Origin: DAIQNV01 sp038748775
GTDB taxonomy: Bacteria > Planctomycetota > Phycisphaerae > Phycisphaerales > UBA1924
Length of the DNA: 64,000 bases
Assembly: GCA_038748775.1 (NCBI GenBank)
Contig: JBCDIT010000015.1
Location: forward strand, 1-64,000
Direction: 5' to 3'
Of the stretch, positions 49,391 through 57,000 are shown piece by piece. The position numbers and the translations under genes are program-made. The notes beneath the pieces were generated by a model. It made no database searches. It saw only the letters and a program-made list of their open reading frames with translations, and was not told where the DNA came from. How positions within the stretch are numbered: position 1 is the first letter of the stretch; every line of letters starts with the position of its first letter.

Positions 49391-50245
49391 ATGCACGAGG
49401 TCAAGACGGTTGGGGTCATCGGGGCGGGGCAGATGGGCGGGGGCATCGCGCAGGTCGCGGCGGTGAGCGGGTTCGAAGTTCGCGTCTTTGACCTCTCCGA
49501 GGACCAACTCGGCTCTTGCGAGAAGACCCACGGCAAGCTGCTCGCACGAGCGGTCGAGAAGGGACGCATGGAGCCGGCGGACGTCGACGTCACGAAGCAA
49601 CGGCTGGGCTATGTCTCTTCGCTCGACGACCTCTCGGGGAGCGACATCGTCATCGAGGCGGTTGTCGAGAACGCGGAGATCAAGAAATCGATCTTCGGGG
49701 AGCTCGCGGGGCGGTTGACCGATGGTCAGATCCTCGCAACGAACACGTCGAGCATCAGCATCACCGAGATCGCCGCGGCGACCGACTGCCCCGAGCGTGT
49801 CATCGGGATGCATTTTTTCTACCCGGTGCCGGTGATGAAGCTGGTCGAGGTGATCAACGGGCTCGCGACGGATGAAGCGGTGACGAAACGCGTGATCGCG
49901 CTTGCCGAGTCAATGGGTAAGACGGCGCTCCCGGCGAACGATCGGGCGGGCTTCGTGAGCAACCGTGTGCTCATGCCGATGATCAATGAGGCTTTTTATG
50001 CGTTGATGGAGGGTGTTGCAGAGCCGGAGGCGATCGATGGGATCATGAAGCTCGGGTGCAATTTCCCGATGGGACCGCTGCAACTCGCCGATTTCATCGG
50101 GCTGGATACCTGTGCGCACATCATGGACGTCCTCGCGGACGGCCTTAACAACGATCGGTACCGGCCCTGCCCGCTGCTCCGTCAGTTGGTGACGGCGGGT
50201 CGACTGGGCAACAAGACCGGGCACGGCGTCTTCAAGCACGGCTGA
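49391..50245 (+). CDS. 3-hydroxyacyl-CoA (3-hydroxybutyryl-CoA) dehydrogenase
   Basis: The 284-aa single-domain form of the family, as in butyryl-CoA metabolism. It has NAD loop V-G-V-I-G-A-G-Q-M-G-G-G-I-A, I-E-A-V-V-E, catalytic-region T-N-T-S-S-I-S-I-T and G-M-H-F-F-Y-P-V-P (His and Ser/Asn positions kept), and G-F-V-S-N-R-V-L-M-P. It oxidises 3-hydroxybutyryl-CoA or makes it from acetoacetyl-CoA, using NAD(H). It stands alone; other beta-oxidation genes are not in the window. The plus-strand start is divergent from the TPR gene, 72 bases apart. Confidence 0.94.
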   Translation: MHEVKTVGVIGAGQMGGGIAQVAAVSGFEVRVFDLSEDQLGSCEKTHGKLLARAVEKGRMEPADVDVTKQRLGYVSSLDDLSGSDIVIEAVVENAEIKKSIFGELAGRLTDGQILATNTSSISITEIAAATDCPERVIGMHFFYPVPVMKLVEVINGLATDEAVTKRVIALAESMGKTALPANDRAGFVSNRVLMPMINEAFYALMEGVAEPEAIDGIMKLGCNFPMGPLQLADFIGLDTCAHIMDVLADGLNNDRYRPCPLLRQLVTAGRLGNKTGHGVFKHG

Positions 50246-50287
50246 GGGCTGCGTCGCCCCGGTCATAGATAGCGAAGGGGTGGCGAC

Positions 50288-51646
50288 ATGAAGAACTTCT
50301 TGTGGTGGGTGTTGGCCATCGTGTCGGGCATCATTGCGGGCGTTGGCGTAGCGTTGTTCGTCGTGTTTGGGTACACCGGCCCGGGTCTTCCTGACGGGAG
50401 CGACGTCGAGGCGTGGAAGGAAGTCGGTGCCGAGAGCTGGGGCGCCGATTCGCCAGGGGATTGGTCGTCGGTCCGGGCCGTTCTCGCGAAGCTCGACGAG
50501 GCGGAGACCGAAGCGGGCGCCGCGCCTCGGCGCGATCCGGTGCTGGGTGTTCAGCGCGACCTTCGCTTCGACGCTGATGCCAACGACGATCGGGCGATCA
50601 AGGCGCTGGAGGTTCTGCGAGCGAACGGAGCGTTCGAGGACATTGATCGGCTGCCCGACTCCCATCCTCTCCATGATGGTTGGGGTGTTGGCTCGGATGG
50701 AGCGGCCGTTGAGACCATGCTCGATTCGACACTCGGCGATCTCCGGGGCTTTCGCCAACTCGGGCGTGCTCTGAATCGAGAATTGGTCGAGTCGATCCGC
50801 GACGGCGACAATGAGCGCTCAACCGCCGCCTTCGATCGTCTGCTTACGCTTGCGGAGGTGATGGGCCATCAGCCGGTGCTCATCAGCCGGCTCGTGGCCA
50901 GCGCGATGCGCCAACTCGCGTTCGATACGGTCCACGCCGCGGCGCTGCGAGGAGAATTGACGGGTGGGCTGCTCGCCGATCTTCGACGCTCGGTCGCGGC
51001 GTCGGACATCGGATCGATGAAGGCAGCGCTCGAGGGCGAGATCATTTTCTCGAGGAACGCGCTGAGGGCTCGGTACCCCGGTGGTCCCTTCGTGTTCATG
51101 AATCCGGCGGCGCAGCACGCGCCGATTGAGGAAACGCTGCGGGCGGTCATCGCGTCGTTCGACGAGGCGCCGAGCACCGGGATGGCCAAGGCCCGCGACG
51201 CGTTCGTGGCTGCGAATGAACGGGCCGGCTTGGCGTATCCGCAACTCGGTGTGTTTATCCCGGCGGTCGCGCGCGCGGTGGAGTCTGAGTTCACCGCCGA
51301 ATCGCGACGCAGGGCGCTCGTGATCGTGCTCGCCCTCGAAGAGCGAAGGCTGACCGAGGGGAGCTTTCCTGGGTCGCTCGCGGATCTCGTCGGAGCGCAG
51401 CTCGATGCGTTGCCGGTCGATCTCTACGGCGATGGGGCGTACGTCTACGAAGTCGGACCCGATGCTTCTGTTCCGTCGGCCGTGGGTGGGTGTCGGCTCT
51501 GGAGCGTTGGCTTTGACGGGGTTAACAACCGCGGGGCAAAGCCGCCCGCAGATGCACGGGGCGGAGAAGCCGATCCGTACTCACGATTCGGTTCGGACAC
51601 CGATTACCTGTTCATGGGATCCGACGCCGCGGTCCTTGGACACTGA
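50288..51646 (+). CDS. Membrane-anchored protein of unknown function, family member 1
   Basis: A 452-aa product. An N-terminal helix (W-W-V-L-A-I-V-S-G-I-I-A-G-V-G-V-A-L-F-V-V-F) anchors it. This is followed by the family signature L-P-D-G-S-D-V-E-A-W-K-E-V-G-A-E-S-W-G. The central 250 residues are helical. The end has a pseudopilin-like C-terminal fold: V-L-A-L-E-E-R-R-L-T-E-G-S-F-P-G-S-L-A-D-L-V, then L-P-V-D-L-Y-G and G-C-R-L-W-S-V-G-F-D-G-V-N-N. Paralogues are at 55520 and 57001. It lies 42 bases after the dehydrogenase gene and may be co-transcribed. Function unknown. Confidence 0.72.
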   Translation: MKNFLWWVLAIVSGIIAGVGVALFVVFGYTGPGLPDGSDVEAWKEVGAESWGADSPGDWSSVRAVLAKLDEAETEAGAAPRRDPVLGVQRDLRFDADANDDRAIKALEVLRANGAFEDIDRLPDSHPLHDGWGVGSDGAAVETMLDSTLGDLRGFRQLGRALNRELVESIRDGDNERSTAAFDRLLTLAEVMGHQPVLISRLVASAMRQLAFDTVHAAALRGELTGGLLADLRRSVAASDIGSMKAALEGEIIFSRNALRARYPGGPFVFMNPAAQHAPIEETLRAVIASFDEAPSTGMAKARDAFVAANERAGLAYPQLGVFIPAVARAVESEFTAESRRRALVIVLALEERRLTEGSFPGSLADLVGAQLDALPVDLYGDGAYVYEVGPDASVPSAVGGCRLWSVGFDGVNNRGAKPPADARGGEADPYSRFGSDTDYLFMGSDAAVLGH

Positions 51647-52076
51647 AGGTGGTCCTGGCTCGCAAATGAGCGAATCATCGCAAGTTTCTATCTTGAAAGT
51701 GTTTGTGAACACGACCTAGGTCGAGGAGCAGACTGAGTGTTAAAAATCTCAATTCTTCCCATCGACACTGAGTCACACTAGATTACACTCATCATACCCG
51801 CGGGACGGGGAACCTCGCGGGGCTGGTATTCGAACAGGTCTGCGATAGGCAGGCGTTCACCTTTGATTCTCCCTGCTCCCGGGGCTTTTGCCTTCGGGGG
51901 TGGTTTCCGGATCCCGCACCGGTCGGTGCGGCGCCCGAGAAATCGGGCGGTATCAGTATCCATGCCCAGTTGGGCACAGAGACCGGCACCGCCCACGTTG
52001 CGCCGTGGCGGTGTCGATTGGTGGATGGTGATCACCCGCTCGGGTGATTTGCAACGATCGGAAGGGGTTGAAGGCG
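51647..52076. other. Intergenic region upstream of paralogue B, with palindromes
   Basis: This 430-base gap has no convincing ORF. It contains an AT-rich segment (about 51720-51800), the 14-mer palindrome GCACCGGTCGGTGC at 51916-51929 shared with 44494, an imperfect stem A-C-C-G-C-c-C-A-C-G / C-G-T-G-G-C-G-G-T near 51986-52013, and a perfect 8-bp palindrome ATCACCCG-CT-CGGGTGAT at 52031-52048. Confidence 0.5.
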
Positions 52077-53639
52077 ATGCGTAGACCAGCGATCGGTGTA
52101 TCGGCGGATACACGAACGACAATCCTCGGCCTTTTGGCCGCGGCTCTTGGCACCGGCGTCGCGCCTTGCTTCGCCGAAGGCGTTCCTGGGGCGACGGCGA
52201 CTGTGCTGAGCGAGAGCCGCGTGCTCGCGAGTCACCGAGATCAAATCCACCGCCTGGGCTGGGTGTACCAGGCCGGTCGCGAGCGTGTCGTCATGTTCGA
52301 TCGGCCCGTCGCAGACCCGGTGGGGATCGCCCGGACCGGCGATGTAACGGTGTACCAGTATCAGGAGCCCCTGTTTGACACTTGGGGCACTGGCCAGTGC
52401 CCCGGCGCAATCGAACTCTTTGGCCAGGTCCTCCCGGGTAATGGCGGCGCCCCGGTGTATGAGGCTTGGGAAGGGACGGCGCAGTTCGAGGCCAACACGG
52501 TCATCGACACGATCGGGTTCGCGTGCTCGGCGCTCAACGAGGCACCGGCGACCGCGGGCGACAGCATGACGGACGGTGTGCCCTTCAACGACGTTGTCAT
52601 CGTCGTCGAGGATCGCGAGAACGCGGTCCAAAACAACTCGACACCGACGCTTCGGCGCTTCGGAGTTGCGGTGCTCGGTCTCGCGGGGAGCGACTTCCCA
52701 CCTCCCGCCGGCCAGGTCGACGTGTTCAACTACACCATCGACCTCACCGCTGATCCCGGCATTGCCGACGACGGTGTTGAGTTCGAAGTCGGCGACGACG
52801 ACTCGGTCGCCGCCGAGGCGTGCATCCAATCGGATGACTTCAACCCCAACGCGTTTCTGGACGCCGGTCTCGTGGCCGACTTCGCGCCGGAGGCGTCGGA
52901 TTCGCTTCACGACGCGAGCTTTACGATGTTCTTCCTTCAGCCACTTTTCGACTACAGCGGACAGATCGATCCGCGAGACCCCGTTGAGCTTGCTCAAGTG
53001 CGTGCTCAGGGTTTCCTCCTTGGGTTCGGCGCTGGGTGGGCGGACTACAACCCGTTCGATCCTGACGATTCGTTTCCTTCAATCTCGGAGCAGGTGCAGG
53101 GCAACGGGGTTGGGGCTCTCGACCTCATCCGGCGGTGGGACCTCACGCAACTCGACCTCACCGCGGATCCGTTCGAGGCCGAGTTCTTCGACGAGGACGG
53201 CCCGGCCAACCTCGGTGGCGGACAGCGGATTGTGTCGGATGAGCGTGTCGCCTTCTTCGACGCAAACCCGTTTCTTTCCGACCTGGGACTCGAGCCTGAC
53301 CGCATTGTTTGCGATGGCCTGCCGCTGACGTCCCCAGACGGAACAATGACGGTCTTCCTCGATACAAAGGGTGGAAGCGAACCCTACATCAGCTTTTGGG
53401 GCCCCATCCCGGGAACCTGTGGCGCGCCTGTTTTCTCCGGCTGTGTTCCGGGTTCGGGCCGATCCTGTCCGCCGGATCTCGCCCGTCCATTTGAAATCCT
53501 GGATCTTAGTGACGTCGACGCGTTCATCTTCTTGTTCTTGACTGGCGACATGTGCGCAGACTTCGCTCCTCCTCAAGGGGTGTTTGATCTCTCCGACATC
53601 GACGTGTTCATCTCGGGGTTCTTGGCGGGGTGTGGCTGA
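52077..53639 (+). CDS. Exported GC-type dockerin protein, paralogue B
   Basis: ATG 52077 has G-A-A-G-G-C-G upstream. The 520-aa product has a signal (T-T-I-L-G-L-L-A-A-A-L-G-T-G-V-A-P-C-F-A), then the same domain as paralogue A: L-G-W-V-Y-Q-A-G-R-E-R-V, Y-Q-Y-Q-E-P-L-F-D-T-W-G-T-G, Y-E-A-W-E-G-T-A-Q-F. The tail has two dockerin-like modules (D-L-S-D-V-D-A-F-I-F and D-L-S-D-I-D-V-F-I-S), ending L-A-G-C-G. A 55-base stretch (52704-52758) is identical to 45304-45358 of paralogue A, much higher than the flanks. Codon use is less biased than in A. A hairpin follows the stop. Confidence 0.82.
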   Translation: MRRPAIGVSADTRTTILGLLAAALGTGVAPCFAEGVPGATATVLSESRVLASHRDQIHRLGWVYQAGRERVVMFDRPVADPVGIARTGDVTVYQYQEPLFDTWGTGQCPGAIELFGQVLPGNGGAPVYEAWEGTAQFEANTVIDTIGFACSALNEAPATAGDSMTDGVPFNDVVIVVEDRENAVQNNSTPTLRRFGVAVLGLAGSDFPPPAGQVDVFNYTIDLTADPGIADDGVEFEVGDDDSVAAEACIQSDDFNPNAFLDAGLVADFAPEASDSLHDASFTMFFLQPLFDYSGQIDPRDPVELAQVRAQGFLLGFGAGWADYNPFDPDDSFPSISEQVQGNGVGALDLIRRWDLTQLDLTADPFEAEFFDEDGPANLGGGQRIVSDERVAFFDANPFLSDLGLEPDRIVCDGLPLTSPDGTMTVFLDTKGGSEPYISFWGPIPGTCGAPVFSGCVPGSGRSCPPDLARPFEILDLSDVDAFIFLFLTGDMCADFAPPQGVFDLSDIDVFISGFLAGCG

Positions 53640-53640
53640 A

Positions 53641-53672
53641 CGAGTGATCGTTGGCGACCAGCCAGGCACTCG
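53641..53672 (+). terminator. Hairpin after paralogue B
   Basis: Outer arms CGAGTG / CACTCG with an inner TGGC / GCCA stem lie just after the stop at 53639. Only a short T-containing stretch (T-T-C-T-C-G-T-G) follows, so terminator strength is uncertain. Confidence 0.45.
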
Positions 53673-53803
53673 TTCTCGTGTGTAAGCAGCCCCCGGGGCG
53701 ACCAGCGGTCGGCCCGACCGGGTGAAGTCAAGACAAGAGTCGAGCGGGCTGAACCCGCTCCTGATTCCGGTACGCACGGATCGTGGGTGAGAAAGGAAGA
53801 ACG

Positions 53804-55258
53804 ATGCGGACAGCGAGTTGTATTGTGGCGGTCGTCTGTGGGTTCGCTGCGAGTGCGTCGGCGTTCGGCAACATGACTCCGACACTGTCTTTGGGCGAAC
53901 GGCGTTTGCTCGCAAACAGCCAAGATCAGATCAACCGATTGGGCTGGTCGTACCAGGTTGGCAGCGAACGCGTCGTTCTCTACGACCGGCCTGCGGTCGC
54001 CAGGCGGGCTGGCGAGGTGCCGGTGTGGGTGCACGAGGAGCCGGTCTTCGATCCCACCGGCAACGGGGTGTGCCCGGACGCGGTCAACCTTTTCGGGCAG
54101 CTCTTCCCCGATGATGGCGTTAACCCACCGACGTACGAGGCGTGGGAGGCGACGGCGCAGTTCGAGCCCGACACGGTCATCGATACCATCCAGTTCGCGG
54201 CGTCGATGCTCCCCGAGCCGCCGGCGACAGCGGGCAACGGGATCACCGACGGGGTCCCGTTCAACGACGTCGTTCTGATCTTTGAAGACAACGAGAGCGC
54301 TGTGACCAACGAGTTCACGCCGGGACTCGCTCGATTCGGTCTCGTGCTCCGCGATCTTTCTGGCAGCGACGTCCCGCCGCCGGCCGGCCAGGTGGATCTG
54401 ATGCAATACACCGTCGATCTCACGGCTGATGACCTCGGAACGACGACCCCATTTGAGACCGCAGATACCGACGGCATGGCCGAAGAGGCGTGCACCGAGG
54501 GACGCTTCAACCCGTTCGCGTTCCTCGATCTCGGGATCGCGGCCTCGTACATCACGTCGGACACCGACTCGCTGCACGACGCGACGTACACCATGTTCTT
54601 CTTGCAGCCGTTGGCCGATTACAGCGGTCAGATCAATCCGCAGTCGGCCCCGGATCGGGCGCAGATTCAGCCCCAGGGGTTCTTGCTTGGGTTCGGAGGT
54701 GGGTTTGTCGATCCGCCGACGGATGCGGCGCCTGGGTCGTTCAACCTCCTGCGCCTCTGGGACCTGACCGTGCCGCCGGCGATGGGCGGACCGGACTTTA
54801 CGCAACCGTTCACGACTCCTGAATGGCTCGACGAAGGCGGTGATGGAAACCTGGGAGGTGGGTTCCTGATCACTCCGACATCGCGGATCGACTTTTTCGA
54901 CCAGAACCCCTGTATCGAAGCCGAGACCGGATTGTCCCCGTTCGACTTTGTGTGTGACTCCTTTACCTACACGTGCCAAGACGGGACGACGACGGTGACG
55001 ATCTCCGCCAACGGCGGAAGCGAGCCGGCGGTCGGTTTCTACGGGCCGACGCCCGGGACCTGCGACGCCGACGCTGCACCCTGCAACGTCGCCGACCTCG
55101 CGCTGCCCTTCGGTTTGCTCGATCTCTCGGATGGTGACGCGTTCATCGCGGCGTTCCTCGCGGGTGATCCGGCCGCAGATATCGCGTTCCCGTTTGACGT
55201 CATCGATCTCACCGACGTCGACACGTTCATTGAGGGTTTCTTGGCTGGCTGTCCGTAA
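53804..55258 (+). CDS. Exported GC-type dockerin protein, paralogue C
   Basis: ATG 53804 follows A-G-G-A-A-G. The 484-aa product has a signal (I-V-A-V-V-C-G-F-A-A-S-A-S-A-F) and the shared domain (L-G-W-S-Y-Q-V-G-S-E-R-V, Y-E-A-W-E-A-T-A-Q-F, D-A-T-Y-T-M-F-F-L-Q-P). Its tail has two dockerin-like modules; the first reads D-L-S-D-G-D-A-F-I, V changed to G in the motif, the second D-L-T-D-V-D-T-F-I, ending A-G-C-P. It directly follows paralogue B (164 bases), indicating tandem duplication. Confidence 0.82.
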   Translation: MRTASCIVAVVCGFAASASAFGNMTPTLSLGERRLLANSQDQINRLGWSYQVGSERVVLYDRPAVARRAGEVPVWVHEEPVFDPTGNGVCPDAVNLFGQLFPDDGVNPPTYEAWEATAQFEPDTVIDTIQFAASMLPEPPATAGNGITDGVPFNDVVLIFEDNESAVTNEFTPGLARFGLVLRDLSGSDVPPPAGQVDLMQYTVDLTADDLGTTTPFETADTDGMAEEACTEGRFNPFAFLDLGIAASYITSDTDSLHDATYTMFFLQPLADYSGQINPQSAPDRAQIQPQGFLLGFGGGFVDPPTDAAPGSFNLLRLWDLTVPPAMGGPDFTQPFTTPEWLDEGGDGNLGGGFLITPTSRIDFFDQNPCIEAETGLSPFDFVCDSFTYTCQDGTTTVTISANGGSEPAVGFYGPTPGTCDADAAPCNVADLALPFGLLDLSDGDAFIAAFLAGDPAADIAFPFDVIDLTDVDTFIEGFLAGCP

Positions 55259-55273
55259 GTTTCGCCCGACCAC

Positions 55274-55301
55274 CGCCGGCCCGCGATGCACCGGGCCGGC
55301 G
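55274..55301 (+). terminator. Strong GC hairpin after paralogue C
   Basis: Perfect 10-bp arms CGCCGGCCCG / CGGGCCGGCG with an 8-base loop lie 15 bases after the stop. It has no T run, so it may be a transcript-end stabiliser rather than an intrinsic terminator. Confidence 0.5.
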
Positions 55302-55519
55302 TGGGCTCCGGATAAATGTCCCGAGCGATCGTGCCGGGGAAACCCGTCGCGATCGGCTTCGCTCGAGGTGCGCGCCGATGACGTTGGAATTGACGGCGCG
55401 TGAGTGAGAGAAAGCACGCCGCGATCGCTCTTTTCGTCAACGTACCAAGAGCGCGAAAGCGATCAAGTGCACGATCTAATACCATTCGTGCGAGGGATCG
55501 TTGTCGGGAGTGGCGCAGA

Positions 55520-56956
55520 GTGAAGCTAGGAAAGTGGCAAATCGCGGTTGCTGGCATGGCCGTGTTCGCCGGGGGCGCGGCGGCGCTCGGAGTCGCGCTG
55601 AGACACCACCTCTACTTAGGGCCTTCGTTGCCCGACACCGACTTCCTTGCAGAATGGCGTGAACTCGGCGCCAAATCGTGGGGTGTTGACACGCCCGGCT
55701 CGTGGAAGCCTGTAGCAGCACTCGTCGCTATGAAACAGAACGCCGAAGACAAGGCGGCAACCGCCGTACCTCGGCCGAGCGATGTTCGTCGGCGAGAAGC
55801 GGCGATCCCTGTGTACGACCCCGAGATGAATCGAGGGTGGGACTATTGGCGTCCGTACGACCCTGGGAACCCGGACGATCTCGCGGCTTGGCGATGGCAC
55901 CGTACGATGGGCGATCTCGCGGCGGAGGAACTTCGGGCCTCTGGTTTCATCGAACGCATTATCGACCTTCCAAATTCAGTCCCGGTTCTCGAAGGGATGA
56001 TCCCGGTCGACGTCAACGTTCGTGGTCCTGTGTACAGCTCATTCAGTGGTCTTTCGCCGATCGCTCGGTACCTCAGGTTGGCTATGCGATTGGCGTCTGA
56101 GGAACAGGATGCCGAAGCGTTTCGCGCCGCTGGAATGGCCCTTGCCACCTTGAGCAGGGTTTCCGGTGCCCAGCCTCTGGTTATCTGTTGGTTGCACGAA
56201 ATCGCGTTTGAGGCGATGCTGCTTGGAGAGTTGCTTCACGTGGTGAACAACGGGGCGTCCATGGCGATGGCTCAGGCCGCACTCGATACCTTGAACGTTC
56301 ATCGTGTTGCTGAAATCGATCGAGTGATGCGAGGTGCCTTGCTCAGCTACGCATTGACGTATCCCGATCCTCAAGGGAACTCTGTTCTCGCGTACAAGCA
56401 CGCCGCGGCGAACCATGCCGCGGCGACCGTCGTCTACGACGCGATTGCCCAGGCGGTGTCTCTTGACCCAATCAAGGGTGTTGCGCACGTGCACGACACC
56501 GCTTTGGCCCTGGCTTCTGGGCCACTGCGCGGAACTATGTTCGCGCGCGAGCTCCGAGATGCCTTTGAAACGTTCGGCTACGTGCTTGAGACACAGTTGG
56601 TGCAGATAGCTCATCGTGCCAAGGCCGAAAGGATCGCGCTGCGAACGGCGCTTGCGCTCGAGACATTTCGCATCCGCACCGGACGGTTTCCAGGAGAACT
56701 TGACGAACTTGTCGGCCGCGAACTTAGAGCGACGCCGATCGACCCGTTTACCGGTGCAGTGCTCGGGTATCGGGTCGGCGACAATCCCGAAGTCCCCGCG
56801 ATTCAAGGAGGATGTCGACTCTGGCTGGCGGGACGCGACGGCGTTGACAATGGAGGCACCGTACCGACCGGTGAGTTCGTCAACGCATTCCAAGATTCTG
56901 GCGCGGCTTCGGACCACGTCATTCTTGGAACGGATGCGTTCTTCGTTGGCGAGTGA
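55520..56956 (+). CDS. Membrane-anchored protein of unknown function, family member 2
   Basis: GTG 55520 has G-G-G-A-G about 9 bases upstream; the frame before it has no match to relatives. The 478-aa product has an N-terminal helix (I-A-V-A-G-M-A-V-F-A-G-G-A-A-A-L-G-V-A) followed by the family signature L-P-D-T-D-F-L-A-E-W-R-E-L-G-A-K-S-W-G-V-D. The C-terminal part again is L-A-L-E-T-F-R-I-R-T-G-R-F-P-G-E-L-D-E-L-V, T-P-I-D-P-F-T-G and G-C-R-L-W-L-A-G-R-D-G-V-D-N. It is clearly paralogous to 50288 and 57001. It lies next to dockerin paralogue C. Confidence 0.72.
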   Translation: MKLGKWQIAVAGMAVFAGGAAALGVALRHHLYLGPSLPDTDFLAEWRELGAKSWGVDTPGSWKPVAALVAMKQNAEDKAATAVPRPSDVRRREAAIPVYDPEMNRGWDYWRPYDPGNPDDLAAWRWHRTMGDLAAEELRASGFIERIIDLPNSVPVLEGMIPVDVNVRGPVYSSFSGLSPIARYLRLAMRLASEEQDAEAFRAAGMALATLSRVSGAQPLVICWLHEIAFEAMLLGELLHVVNNGASMAMAQAALDTLNVHRVAEIDRVMRGALLSYALTYPDPQGNSVLAYKHAAANHAAATVVYDAIAQAVSLDPIKGVAHVHDTALALASGPLRGTMFARELRDAFETFGYVLETQLVQIAHRAKAERIALRTALALETFRIRTGRFPGELDELVGRELRATPIDPFTGAVLGYRVGDNPEVPAIQGGCRLWLAGRDGVDNGGTVPTGEFVNAFQDSGAASDHVILGTDAFFVGE

Positions 56957-57000
56957 CGTGAAGAGGGAGAGTTCGAAATAGGTATCGGTCATGGTGGGAG

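Noticed and set aside
53573..55417. 614-codon minus-strand ORF antisense to dockerin paralogue C
   Set aside because: It is longer than the sense gene only through lack of stops in GC-rich DNA; the sense strand has SD, signal peptide and dockerin tail.
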